Shown piece by piece: positions 8,534-15,781 of a stretch of 28,408 nucleotides of DNA. A program made the translations under genes and the position numbers. Numbering within the stretch: position 1 is the stretch's first letter; every line of letters starts with the position of its first letter. The DNA is from Pseudomonadota bacterium (GTDB taxonomy: Bacteria > Pseudomonadota > Alphaproteobacteria > Rhizobiales > Devosiaceae), in contig JAEYXQ010000033.1 in the NCBI GenBank assembly GCA_023431205.1, positions 1 to 28,408 on the forward strand. Reading direction: 5' to 3'. Under the pieces are notes generated by a model that saw only the letters and a list, made by a program, of their open reading frames with translations, was not told the origin of the DNA and searched no databases.

Positions 8534-9181
8534 ATGCCCGATTTCCTCCCCGAGCTTCCCGTCATCCTTGCCTTTGCCCTGGCCGGGTTCGTCCTGGCGG
8601 TGACCCCCGGGCCCGACATGGCGCTGTTCGTGTCGCGCACCATGAACTGGGGCCGTAGCCATGGCTTTGCGACGGTACTGGGGGCGCTGACGGGTATTGC
8701 CGTGCACACCACCCTCGTCGCCTTCGGCATTTCGGTGCTGATCGTGACCGCACCGGCCGCCTTCTGGGTGCTGAAGATCGTGGGGGCGCTCTATCTCGTC
8801 TGGCTCGCCGTCCAGGCCGTGCGGGCCGGCGGCGGCATCCTGGTCGTGAAGGCGGGCGGCAAGCAGCCGAGCTTCTGGCAGAGCTATCTCACCGGTCTCG
8901 GGATCAACCTGACCAATCCCAAGGTGGCGCTGTTCTTCGTGACCTTCCTGCCGCAGTTCGTGTCGGCGGACGATCCGGATGCTTCGGCCAAGCTCTTGTT
9001 CCTCGGGGTTGAGTTCGTCGCGGTCTCGCTGCCGGTGGTGATCGCCATCGTCCTGTTCGCCGAGTGGCTGACGGTGACGCTGCGGGAAAAGGCGTGGGTC
9101 GGCAAGGCGCTCAACTGGAGCTTTGCCGCGGTCTTCATGGCCTTCGCGGCAACCATCCTGTTCGCCGAAGGACGCAAGTGA
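8534..9181 (+). CDS. LysE/RhtB family amino-acid exporter
   Basis: Inner-membrane translocator of the LysE superfamily, which exports amino acids or related small molecules. The product has 215 residues, typical length, with about six hydrophobic segments. Family signatures are TPGPDMALFVSRT (near residue 20), LGALTGIAVHT and LTGLGINLTNPKVALFFVTFLPQF (residues spread over about 116-139). ATG 8534 (MPDFLPELP) is chosen because it gives the usual family N-terminus; an in-frame ATG at 8495, preceded by AAGG, would add 13 residues and cannot be excluded. It is divergent from argG with about 110 bases between them. The substrate is not predictable; pairing with argG does not prove arginine export. 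Confidence 0.9.
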   Translation: MPDFLPELPVILAFALAGFVLAVTPGPDMALFVSRTMNWGRSHGFATVLGALTGIAVHTTLVAFGISVLIVTAPAAFWVLKIVGALYLVWLAVQAVRAGGGILVVKAGGKQPSFWQSYLTGLGINLTNPKVALFFVTFLPQFVSADDPDASAKLLFLGVEFVAVSLPVVIAIVLFAEWLTVTLREKAWVGKALNWSFAAVFMAFAATILFAEGRK

Positions 9182-9236
9182 TGATGGCGGCGCTGGCGAA
9201 CCGGAAAAGCCCGCAGCTTCTCCTGCGCACGGTCCA

Positions 9237-10085
9237 ATGAACTATCGCCACGCCTTTCATGCCGGCAATTTCGCCGATGTAGTCAAGCACCTGATCCTGA
9301 CGCGTATTCTGGTCTACCTCCGGCGCAAGGATGCCCCGTTCCGGGTGATCGACACCCATGCCGGCATCGGGCTCTACGATCTCCATGGCGACAAGGCGGA
9401 ACGCACCGGCGAGTGGCTCGAGGGCATCGGCCGGGTGCTGGAGCGCGGTCTGCCCAAGGCTGCCGCGGAGCTGGCGGCGCCATATCTCGCGGCAGTGGCG
9501 GCCCAGAACCCCGATGGTGGGCTGCGCTTCTACCCCGGCTCGCCGCTGGTCACACGGCACCTGCTGCGGCCGCAGGATCGGTTGATGGCGCTCGAACTGC
9601 ACCCCGAAGATGCCGCGGCGCTCAAGGCCAACTTCGCCGGCGACATCCAGACCCGGGTGACCGAGCTCGACGGCTGGGCCGCGCTCGGCACCCATCTGCC
9701 GCCCAAGGAAAAGCGCGGGCTGGTGCTGGTCGATCCGCCCTTCGAGGAGCCCGGCGAGTTCGGGCGCATGGTCTATAGCCTCACCCGCGCCCATCAGCGC
9801 TGGCCGGGTGGCATCTATGCCTATTGGTACCCGATCAAGAACACCGCCGAGATCCGCGACTACCACGATGGGCTGCGCCGCAGCGGCATCCGCAAGATCC
9901 TCAAGCTGGAGCTGACGATCCGGGCACCCTCGACGCCGCCGCGCCTCCACGGCACCGGCATGATCGTGGTCAACCCGCCCTTCGTGCTCGAGGGGGAAAT
10001 GCGGGTGCTGCTTCCGGCGCTGGCGGAGCTGCTGGCGGATGAGGGTCGCGGCAAGTGGTCGGTGGAGTGGCTGGCGGGGGAGTAG
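9237..10085 (+). CDS. rlmJ: 23S rRNA (adenine2030-N6)-methyltransferase
   Basis: SAM-dependent methyltransferase that makes m6A at position 2030 of 23S rRNA. The 282-residue product begins MNYRHAFHAGNFADVVKHL, the diagnostic N-terminus of RlmJ. It carries the SAM-site segment DTHAGIGLYDL (39-49) and the catalytic VLVDPPFEEPG (DPPF at 166-169). The family usually has DPPY, so Phe here is a mild variant. The ATG at 9237 is placed by this family start, although no strong ribosome-binding site precedes it; longer in-frame reading overlaps the LysE gene. It lies 55 bases after lysE-family stop, so cotranscription is likely. Its stop TAG abuts the stop of the next, convergent gene with no spacer. 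Confidence 0.95.
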   Translation: MNYRHAFHAGNFADVVKHLILTRILVYLRRKDAPFRVIDTHAGIGLYDLHGDKAERTGEWLEGIGRVLERGLPKAAAELAAPYLAAVAAQNPDGGLRFYPGSPLVTRHLLRPQDRLMALELHPEDAAALKANFAGDIQTRVTELDGWAALGTHLPPKEKRGLVLVDPPFEEPGEFGRMVYSLTRAHQRWPGGIYAYWYPIKNTAEIRDYHDGLRRSGIRKILKLELTIRAPSTPPRLHGTGMIVVNPPFVLEGEMRVLLPALAELLADEGRGKWSVEWLAGE

Positions 10086-10456
10086 TCAGTCGGCCCTGAC
10101 CTGGCTCATCAGCGCCAGCGGCCGGTCCTCGTTGTCCGAAAAGAATGCCATCCATTCGTCTGTCCTGTCGGCATGACGATGGATGCAGTGGGGCAAGCGG
10201 AGAAAACTCACCCCGCCATCCTGCAGGGCGGCGTGGGCGGCAGCAATATCGGCGAAGCGGAAATAGATGATGTTGGCCTGCGGTGGACGGTCGGGTTCAG
10301 CGCTCAGCATCAGCCGTACGCCGCCGCAGTTGAAGAAGGCGAGATTGCCGAAGGTGAAGAGATGCGGGATGCCGAGCACATCGCGCCACCAGATTCGGCA
10401 GCTCCGATATCGGCGACGCTGCGCCTCAACTGCCCGATGGTGCCGAATGCTTCCAT
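10086..10456 (-). pseudogene. Glyoxalase/VOC family gene broken by a -1 frameshift
   Basis: The 5' part starts at ATG 10456 behind a strong GGAGGA ribosome-binding site and reads MEAFGTIGQLRRSVADIGAAE. The rest continues in another frame as WWRDVLGIPHLFTFGNLAFF and so on to the TGA at 10086-10088. Joined, they give a normal VOC protein of about 124 residues (the pattern ADxxAAExWWRDVLG is standard). Only two bases (TC) separate the GAA of the first part from the TGG of the second, so one base is missing near 10391-10394. The downstream frame is open further upstream, but its translation there is not VOC-like. This is either a real inactivating deletion or a sequencing error. Stops of this gene and rlmJ abut. 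VOC proteins bind a metal and act on small substrates; the substrate is unknown. Confidence 0.75.
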
Positions 10457-10502
10457 GACGTTCCTCCGTCGCGGCTGGCGCAGGATAACACCGAGCGCGC
10501 AA

Positions 10503-10880
10503 TCAGTCGCGGTGCTTGCGGGCGTCGCGACGGGCGCGCGTCATGCGTGTGGGGGCATGAAAGGCTGGTGGCTTGTCGGCAACCCAGCGGATGAAGGCGG
10601 CGAGTTCGGTGTCGGCGCGCAGGCTTTCCGGGTCCGCCAGGTTGCGGGCCAGCTCGGCTTCGGAGAAACGGGCGTGAATGGCGCTGTGGCAGATCTGGTG
10701 CAGGCGCACCGTGCCCTTGTGCGTACCGCCTTTCAGCCGCGGGATCAGGTGATGGCGGCTCGACTTGGCTTCAAGGGGAATGAGACGGCCGCAGAGCGCG
10801 CACATCGCCGGCTGCCGTTGCGCCGCCAGTGCTTCGGCGGCGGCAATCGCTTCATCGATCCGGCGCTGCGACGGGCGCAT
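10503..10880 (-). CDS. HNH endonuclease-like protein
   Basis: Small (125 residues) protein with a compact HNH-type zinc/nuclease core: CALC (Cys27, Cys30), SSRHHLIPR (His43-His44), then LHQICHSAIH (His61, Cys64, His65, His69). The order CxxC, HH, HxxCH is that of HNH nucleases with a structural zinc. The middle Asn is not evident, so activity is uncertain. An N-terminal helix and a charged C-terminal tail (TRMTRARRDARKHRD) flank it. Its ATG (10880) shares one base with the rlmN stop (TAATG), so translation is coupled to rlmN. No restriction or toxin partner is visible. The family is likely; the biological role is unknown. Confidence 0.8.
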   Translation of the reverse strand: MRPSQRRIDEAIAAAEALAAQRQPAMCALCGRLIPLEAKSSRHHLIPRLKGGTHKGTVRLHQICHSAIHARFSEAELARNLADPESLRADTELAAFIRWVADKPPAFHAPTRMTRARRDARKHRD

Positions 10881-12088
10881 TAGACGCCGGCCAGGGCCTC
10901 GCGGTCCTTGCGGCTGAGGCGCTCGCTTTCGCTCTTGAGCTGGCCGCAGGCGGCGAAGATGTCGCGGCCGCGTGGGGTGCGGACCGGCGAGGCATAGCCG
11001 GCGCGGTTGACGATGTCGGCGAAGCGCTCGATGCGCGAGGAGGGCGAGGTGCCGTAGTTCGAGCCCGGCCAGGGATTGAACGGGATCAGATTGATCTTGG
11101 CCGGAATGCCGGCGAGGAGCCGCACCAGTTCGCGCGCCTCGGCGTCGGAATCGTTGATGCCGTCGAGCATCACGTATTCGAAGGTGATGCGGCGGGCATT
11201 GCTGAGACCGGGATAGTTGCGGCAGGCTTCCAGCAGCTCCTTGAGCGGCCACTTCTTGTTGATCGGTACCAGCACGTCGCGCAGTTCGTCATTGGTGGCA
11301 TGCAGCGAGATGGCCAGCATCACGTCGATTTCGCGCCCGGTGGGCTCGATATAGGGAACGACGCCCGAAGTCGACAGGGTGATGCGGCGCTTGGAGATCG
11401 ACATGCCGTCGCCGGCCGAAGCGATCAGCAGTGCCTGCTTGACGTTGTCGTAATTGTAGAGCGGCTCGCCCATGCCCATCATCACGATGTTGGTGATGGC
11501 GCGGGTCTCGCCGCCCGGCACGAGGCCGCCATCATCGGGACGCTCGCCGCCGGGGAAGTCGCCGAGGCGCTCGCGCGCCATCAGGATCTGGCCCAGGATC
11601 TCGCCGGCGGTCAGATTGCGAACGAGCTTCTGCGTGCCGGTGTGGCAGAACGAGCAGGTGAGGGTGCAGCCGACCTGCGAGGAGACGCAGAGCGTGCCGC
11701 GATCTTCCTCGGGAATGTAGACGGTTTCGACTTCGACCGGCGGGAAGTTCGGGTTCGCCGGATCGCGGAAGCGGAACAGCCACTTGCGGGTGCCGTCGGC
11801 GGAAACCTGCTCGGAAACGATCTCGGGGCGGTCGAGGTTGAAGGCGTCGGCCAGCTTCTGGCGCACGGGCTTGGCCACATTGGTCATGCGGTCGAAGTCG
11901 GTGACACCGTTGACATAGAGCCAGTTCCACAACTGGCTGGCGCGCATCCGGCTCTCCTTTTCGGAGGCGATGCCGTGTTCCACCAGCGTCGCGGCCAGCG
12001 CCGGCTTGCCGAGGCCGATCAGCGACGGCCGGCTGGCAGTGGCCGGCCGGACGGCGGTCGAATGGTCGAGGTTCAGCGCGATGCTCAT
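10880..12088 (-). CDS. rlmN: Dual-specificity 23S rRNA/tRNA adenine-C2 methyltransferase RlmN
   Basis: Radical-SAM enzyme that makes 2-methyladenosine at A2503 of 23S rRNA and A37 of some tRNAs. The product has 402 residues. The 4Fe-4S/SAM motif CxxxCxxC is CTLTCSFC (141-148), preceded by the conserved GTLCVSSQVG (Cys134). The methyl-carrying Cys near the C-terminus is in RGRDIFAACGQL (about residue 381). MMGMGEPLYNYDNV and ITLSTSGVVP are further family blocks. There is an insertion around GGERPDDGGLVPGGE compared with the E. coli enzyme. The start ATG 12088 (MSIALNLDH) gives a typical N-terminus; in-frame sequence upstream overlaps the IalB gene and is not homologous. Identification is secure. 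Confidence 0.97.
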   Translation of the reverse strand: MSIALNLDHSTAVRPATASRPSLIGLGKPALAATLVEHGIASEKESRMRASQLWNWLYVNGVTDFDRMTNVAKPVRQKLADAFNLDRPEIVSEQVSADGTRKWLFRFRDPANPNFPPVEVETVYIPEEDRGTLCVSSQVGCTLTCSFCHTGTQKLVRNLTAGEILGQILMARERLGDFPGGERPDDGGLVPGGETRAITNIVMMGMGEPLYNYDNVKQALLIASAGDGMSISKRRITLSTSGVVPYIEPTGREIDVMLAISLHATNDELRDVLVPINKKWPLKELLEACRNYPGLSNARRITFEYVMLDGINDSDAEARELVRLLAGIPAKINLIPFNPWPGSNYGTSPSSRIERFADIVNRAGYASPVRTPRGRDIFAACGQLKSESERLSRKDREALAGV

Positions 12089-12197
12089 GGGCGGCCGGAA
12101 AACAGGAAATGCGGGGAAGTCCCGCGGCCCATAGCATATGGGGGCGTTTGGCGCAAAGTCACGGGGGCGTGGGGCAGCTATTCGCGCCCCGGCCGGC

Positions 12198-12701
12198 TCA
12201 GCACTCGGCGTCGATCGACTGCTGTGCGGCGGTGGCGCCCGAGAGCGAATAGCTCTGGGTGATCTTGATGCCGGCGGCGGAGGTGCCTTCGACCACCATG
12301 GACGAGCCCGCCCGGATGGCGCTGGCCAGCGTGTCGGCCTGCGAGGCATCGTCGAGCCAGGCGGCGTCGCCCTGGGTGAACAGGGGGAAGCTCTGCCCGC
12401 CGATGCTCACCGTGGCCATGCTGTCGGCCTGAAACTGGAAGCCGGCCACCAGGTTGAACTCGTCGGCGACACCCTCGGCGGGTCGATTGGTGATGTAGAG
12501 ATAGGCCTGGGTGTAGCCATCCGGGGTCGGGGCGACCCGCTCCGGCTTGGTCATGGCAAAGCAGACTTCGCCGGCTCCGTCATTGGCGGCATAGCTCGAC
12601 CAGGCGCGGTGCTCGCCGAGGATGCGCACCTGTTGCGCCGCAGCAGGCGCGGCCAGGGTCAGGGTGGCGAGAACGGCAAGCGCCAGGGCTCGGTTGGTCA
12701 T
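12198..12701 (-). CDS. Invasion-associated locus B (IalB) family periplasmic protein 1
   Basis: 167 residues with a Sec signal peptide (cleavage near 22, after APAAA). The mature part has the IalB layout: an early HRAWSSYAA segment, GEVCFAMTKPERV, YLYITNRPAEGV, the core GGQSFPLFTQGDAAWL and a C-terminal YSLSGATAA followed by a final Cys. The two Cys (in GEVCF and at the C-terminus) are placed to form a disulfide. The family is named from Bartonella invasion but is common in free-living Hyphomicrobiales, where its function is unknown. GAGGA lies just upstream of ATG 12701. It is the downstream member of a tandem pair with the gene at 12787-13308 and lies 109 bases before rlmN. Confidence 0.9.
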   Translation of the reverse strand: MTNRALALAVLATLTLAAPAAAQQVRILGEHRAWSSYAANDGAGEVCFAMTKPERVAPTPDGYTQAYLYITNRPAEGVADEFNLVAGFQFQADSMATVSIGGQSFPLFTQGDAAWLDDASQADTLASAIRAGSSMVVEGTSAAGIKITQSYSLSGATAAQQSIDAEC

Positions 12702-12725
12702 GTAGTCCTCTGCGTCAATGGCAGT

Positions 12726-12745
12726 GTGGGCCCCGGAGGGCCCAC
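12726..12745. terminator. Hairpin between the two IalB genes
   Basis: GTGGGCCC (12726-12733) / GGGCCCAC (12738-12745), a perfect 8-bp GC-rich stem with a CGGA tetraloop. It lies 41 bases after the upstream IalB gene's stop and 24 bases before the start of the second one. There is no T run. It may be an attenuator or a 3'-end stabiliser within the pair rather than a full terminator. Confidence 0.4.
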
Positions 12746-12786
12746 GACAGTTAGGATGGTCACCGCGGGTGCCGCAACCCTTTCGA

Positions 12787-13308
12787 TCAGGCGCAGGCTG
12801 CGTCGATTGCGTTCATCGCCGCGGTGGCGCCGGACAGCGAATAGGTATCGACAGTGTTGGTGCCGCGCTGGGAGGTGCCGCGCACCACCAGCTTGCTGCC
12901 CGCCTTGAAGGCCGACACGAACCCGGCTTCGTCGCCGGTCGAGGCGAGCCAGGCGGCGCTGCCCTCGGTCACCATCGGATAGCTCTTGCCATCGATGGTG
13001 GCGCTGGCCTTGGGCTCGGTCTGGTGCAGCGGGTAGCCGACAATGGTCTGCACCTCGTTCTTGGTGCCCATGCCCTTGCGGTGGATGATCAGGAAACTGA
13101 TGGGGTCGCGGTTCGCGCCGGCCGGCTCGGAAGCCTGCGGCGTCGAGGAGATATAGCAGAGCAAGCCGCTGGAATCGTTGGCTGTCCAGGCCGTCCAGGC
13201 GTTGAAGGTGCCGAGTTCGGTGGCCTGCTGAGCCTGTGCGGCCGATGTCAGCGCCATGAGTGCGCCCACCGCAAGCCCGGTGACGAGGCTGCCGGTTTTC
13301 ATCGTCAT
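12787..13308 (-). CDS. Invasion-associated locus B (IalB) family periplasmic protein 2
   Basis: 173 residues with a Sec signal peptide ending SAAQAQQA (cleavage near 26). The mature part follows the same pattern as its neighbour: FNAWTAWTA, GLLCYISSTP, FLIIHRKGMG, DGKSYPMVTEGSAAWL, FKAGSKLVVRGTS, YSLSGATAAMNAIDAACA. The two Cys positions match those of the paralogue, suggesting a conserved disulfide. ATG 13308 is chosen because AAGGA lies about ten bases upstream; a second ATG six bases on is possible. The pair looks like a tandem duplication. Molecular function unknown; probably periplasmic or envelope-associated. Confidence 0.9.
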   Translation of the reverse strand: MTMKTGSLVTGLAVGALMALTSAAQAQQATELGTFNAWTAWTANDSSGLLCYISSTPQASEPAGANRDPISFLIIHRKGMGTKNEVQTIVGYPLHQTEPKASATIDGKSYPMVTEGSAAWLASTGDEAGFVSAFKAGSKLVVRGTSQRGTNTVDTYSLSGATAAMNAIDAACA

Positions 13309-13545
13309 CGCCAGTGTGTCCTTTTGCTGATCAGGTTTCCCGTGTCGGGGGCGCCAGCCCCGCGCCTAATGTCGCCCGACATGGTTACCAAGTGGTCAAG
13401 GCGTCGCTCCGCCAAGCGACAACTTGGTTCAATTGCGAGCAAAGGCGGCGGCAATGGGGCGGCGACGCACACGGCTTCGCGCGCGGGGCGGCAGCGTTAA
13501 CAAATGCTTGCTTTTCGTTACCGCCGAAGAGCCGTCTGCAGCGAT

Positions 13546-14085
13546 TCAGGCAGCCAAGGGGTAACTCTGCTCGACGACATAGGGACCACCGCCCACCGAG
13601 TCCTTGCTCGAGAACAGGACGAACCGCCCGACCGGGAAACTCATGGGCTCGAACCGCCCGGCTTCTGCGATGGAGCGCGCCAGTTCCTCGGCGCTGGTGC
13701 CGCGCAGGCGCGCCAGTGTCACATGCGGCACGAACTTGCGCTCTTCGGGGGCGAGGCCGGCGCGCTGCAGCACCCGTTCCTGCGCGGCCTGCAGCCGGGT
13801 CAGGGCTTCGCTCGGCTCGACGCCGGCAAACAGCGCCCGCGGCTTGTCGCCGCCAAAACTGCCAAGATGGGTGAGGCGGACGGTGAAGCGCATGGAATTG
13901 GCAAGCCGGTCCAGCGAATCGGCCACCTCGTCGGCGGTCTGGCCGTCGACGTCGCCGATGAAGCGCAGGGTGATGTGGTAGTTTTCCGGGTCCACCCAGC
14001 GGGCGCCGGTGAGGCCGCCGCGCTTGAGCGACAGGAGGAAACCGGTGTCTGATGGGACTTCGAGTCCGGTGAACAGCCTGGGCAT
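13546..14085 (-). CDS. thpR: RNA 2',3'-cyclic phosphodiesterase (2'-5' RNA ligase family)
   Basis: 2H phosphoesterase superfamily enzyme that opens 2',3'-cyclic phosphates on RNA ends and can join 2'-5' links in vitro. The 179-residue product is the normal size. The two catalytic HxT motifs are HITL (His37) and HVTL (His121), each in the correct context (NYHITLRFIGDV and FVPHVTLARLRG). ATG 14085 (MPRLFTGLEVP) matches the family start and is preceded by GGGAGGG. In-frame sequence further upstream overlaps the neighbouring promoter region and is not family-like. It is divergent from the Bax-inhibitor-1 gene. Family identification is secure; the physiological substrate is not known in bacteria. 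Confidence 0.93.
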   Translation of the reverse strand: MPRLFTGLEVPSDTGFLLSLKRGGLTGARWVDPENYHITLRFIGDVDGQTADEVADSLDRLANSMRFTVRLTHLGSFGGDKPRALFAGVEPSEALTRLQAAQERVLQRAGLAPEERKFVPHVTLARLRGTSAEELARSIAEAGRFEPMSFPVGRFVLFSSKDSVGGGPYVVEQSYPLAA

Positions 14086-14175
14086 CGGTGTGGGGCCCTC
14101 CCCGCATAGGAATTGCCCGCGGAGCGTAACATGAAAGTGTCGCCGGGCCAGTCGAATCGTCTCACGGAGAAAGTC

Positions 14176-14204
14176 TTGTAAAGCGTTGGGTGCGCATCCA
14201 TATT
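14176..14204 (+). promoter_or_regulatory. Candidate sigma-70 promoter of the Bax-inhibitor-1 family gene
   Basis: TTGTAA (14176-14181), a 17-base spacer and CATATT (14199-14204), each 4/6 to the general consensus. This would give a leader of about 65-70 bases containing two inverted repeats: ATTGGGCAC (14202-14210) / GTGCCAAT (14221-14228) and GCGGCC (14234-14239) / GGCCGC (14246-14251). A weak match; read as a candidate only. Confidence 0.3.
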
Positions 14205-14278
14205 GGGCACCAAGTGGCAAGTGCCAATTGCCCGCGGCCGTGACAGGCCGCAGAGTTTTAGGGAAAGGAACCCGACAT

Positions 14279-15004
14279 ATGGCTGAATATGACCGTCAGA
14301 CCCTCGGTGCGCGGGCCGGCTCGGCCTTGGCCATCGACGAGGGCCTTCGCAGCTACATGCTGCGCGTCTACAACTACATGGGCCTTGGCCTGGTAGTCAC
14401 CGGGCTCGTCGCCTGGTTCACCAGCAACTGGGCCATGTCGAGCCCGGCCAATGCCGAACTGCTCTATGCGAGCCCGCTGGCCTGGGTGGTCATGCTGGCC
14501 CCGCTCGGCTTCGTGCTGGTGCTGAGCTTCGGCATCAACAAGCTTTCCGTCGGCGCTGCCCAGGCTATCTTCTGGGCCTTCGCTGCGGTGATGGGCCTGT
14601 CACTCTCCTCGATCTTCCTGGTTTATACCGGCGCCTCGATCGCCAAGGTGTTCTTCATCACGGCCGCCCTGTTCGGTTCGATGAGCCTTTACGGCTACAC
14701 CACCAAGCGCGACCTGACCTCCATGGGCACCTTCCTGTTCATGGGCCTGATCGGCATCATCATCGCCTCGATCGTGAACATCTTCCTCGGCTCCGGCCCG
14801 CTTGATTTCGCGATCTCGGTCGTGGGCGTGCTGGTGTTCACCGGCCTGACCGCCTGGGATACCCAGAAGATCAAGGAAAGCTACGCCGATCACTTCGGTG
14901 CCGACGTGCTGGCCAAGAACGCCATCATGGGCGCGCTGAGCCTCTACCTCGACTTCATCAACCTGTTCCTGATGCTGCTCCGCCTGTTCGGCAACCGCGA
15001 GTAA
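14279..15004 (+). CDS. Bax inhibitor-1 / YccA family membrane protein
   Basis: Inner-membrane protein of the BI-1 (TMBIM) family, related to YccA (a modulator of FtsH) and to bacterial calcium-leak proteins such as BsYetJ. The 241-residue product has a cytoplasmic N-terminus (MAEYDRQTLGARAG), then about seven hydrophobic segments. It carries family signatures LRVYNYMGLGLVVTGLVAW and LTAWDTQKIKE, and the final ALSLYLDFINLFLMLLRLFG. Asp residues in the last two segments are those that form the pH-sensing pair in structurally studied members. ATG 14279 is supported by AAGGA nine bases upstream. It is followed by a strong terminator, so it is likely monocistronic. The family is secure; the role in this organism is inferred only. 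Confidence 0.93.
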   Translation: MAEYDRQTLGARAGSALAIDEGLRSYMLRVYNYMGLGLVVTGLVAWFTSNWAMSSPANAELLYASPLAWVVMLAPLGFVLVLSFGINKLSVGAAQAIFWAFAAVMGLSLSSIFLVYTGASIAKVFFITAALFGSMSLYGYTTKRDLTSMGTFLFMGLIGIIIASIVNIFLGSGPLDFAISVVGVLVFTGLTAWDTQKIKESYADHFGADVLAKNAIMGALSLYLDFINLFLMLLRLFGNRE

Positions 15005-15011
15005 GCGCCAG

Positions 15012-15032
15012 GCTTGATCGGACCGATCAAGC
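15012..15032. repeat. Palindrome after the Bax-inhibitor-1 family gene
   Basis: GCTTGATC (15012-15019) / GATCAAGC (15025-15032), extendable to 10 bp by GG/CC. It begins seven bases after the stop. No T run follows, and a stronger terminator is 20 bases further on. Confidence 0.45.
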
Positions 15033-15051
15033 AAATTGGTTGGACGACATC

Positions 15052-15090
15052 AGGGACCGCAGCCTAAAAGGGCTGCGGTCCCTTCTTTCT
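15052..15090 (+). terminator. Strong intrinsic terminator of the Bax-inhibitor-1 family gene
   Basis: AGGGACCGCAGCC (15052-15064) pairs perfectly with GGCTGCGGTCCCT (15071-15083) around TAAAAG, and TCTTTCT follows. The 13-bp stem ends only about ten bases before the next gene's proposed start and helps place that start. Confidence 0.88.
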
Positions 15091-15099
15091 GGTGCTCCG

Positions 15100-15600
15100 T
15101 TGTCCGCCTTCGAACTGCGCCCCTTCCAGTGGAGTGATGTGCCCGCCATCACCGCCATCTACCGCCACTATGTCGAGCACTCCGTCGCCACCTTCGACCT
15201 GACCGCCCCGGGCGAAACCGCCATGGCCGAAAAGTTCGGGCATATGCGCGAACTCGGCCATCCGATCGTGGTGGCGACCGACGCGACCGGCGCCGTCCGC
15301 GGCTACGCCTATGCCTCGGTCTACCGCCCGCGTCCGGCCTATCGCTTCACCTGCGAGGACTCGGTCTATTGCGCGCCCGACGCGCAGGGGCAGGGGCTCG
15401 GCCGGCAGATGCTGGAGCGGGTGATCGCGGAGTCCCGCCAGTTCGGGTTCAAGCAGATGATCGGGGTGATCACCGCCGACGGCGTAGGCTCGGTGCGGCT
15501 GCATGAAAAGCTCGGCTTCCGCCATATCGGCCGGCACGAGAAGCTCGGCTTCAAGTTCGATCGCTGGCTCGATATCGTCCATATGCAACTCGAACTGTAG
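15100..15600 (+). CDS. GNAT N-acetyltransferase, phosphinothricin-acetyltransferase-like
   Basis: Acetyl-CoA-dependent N-acetyltransferase related to the Pat/Bar and MddA/YncA group, which acetylates phosphinothricin, methionine sulfoximine or similar amino-acid analogues. In the 166-residue product the pattern LRPFQWSDVPAITAIYRHYV, GYAYASVYRPRPAYRFT, EDSVY, motif A QGQGLG (96-101) and the C-terminal SVRLHEKLGFRHIG ... WLDIVHMQ is that of this group. Start: TTG at 15100 is my choice, as it gives the expected N-terminus and lies just after the terminator. A TTG at 15040 would put the 13-bp terminator inside the gene. No strong ribosome-binding site is seen, so the start is uncertain. The substrate is inferred from the family only. 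Confidence 0.85.
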   Translation: MSAFELRPFQWSDVPAITAIYRHYVEHSVATFDLTAPGETAMAEKFGHMRELGHPIVVATDATGAVRGYAYASVYRPRPAYRFTCEDSVYCAPDAQGQGLGRQMLERVIAESRQFGFKQMIGVITADGVGSVRLHEKLGFRHIGRHEKLGFKFDRWLDIVHMQLEL

Positions 15601-15613
15601 CGGCGGTGGCCGC

Positions 15614-15646
15614 GACCTCGTGGTTCGACAGGCTCACCATGAGGTC
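15614..15646. repeat. Short intergenic palindrome of the VRQAHHE / HGEPVEPR type
   Basis: GACCTCGTGG (15614-15623) faces CCATGAGGTC (15637-15646), a 10-bp stem with one G-T wobble and a 13-base loop. Translated, the plus strand reads VVRQAHHEV and the minus strand HGEPVEPR, words that turn up as false coding in many Hyphomicrobiales and sphingomonad genomes because of this dispersed repeat. Thirteen bases of its right arm (TCACCATGAGGTC) recur at 25206-25218. The rest of 15601-15781 holds no gene. Confidence 0.75.
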
Positions 15647-15781
15647 TATGGGAACTCAGGACCCTCGTGGACCTCGCAGCCCTCACGCACTCGTCAGCCT
15701 CGGGCGAAGCTGCGCCACGATTGCGCCGACATCGCCGTGCTAAATTTGTGTTAACTGGCGGGATCGCCCGGGGGACGCAAG

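Noticed and set aside
10829..12262. 477-codon plus-strand frame opposite rlmN
   Set aside because: Antisense shadow with biased composition; rlmN carries all its catalytic motifs on the other strand.
13496..13510. TTAACAAATGCTTGC as a CtrA box upstream of the IalB genes
   Set aside because: The second half-site is TTGC; it also lies nearly 190 bases from the nearest IalB start, next to the thpR stop.
15503..15754. Frames containing VVRQAHHEV / HGEPVEPR
   Set aside because: These are translations of the dispersed intergenic palindrome at 15614-15646, not genes.
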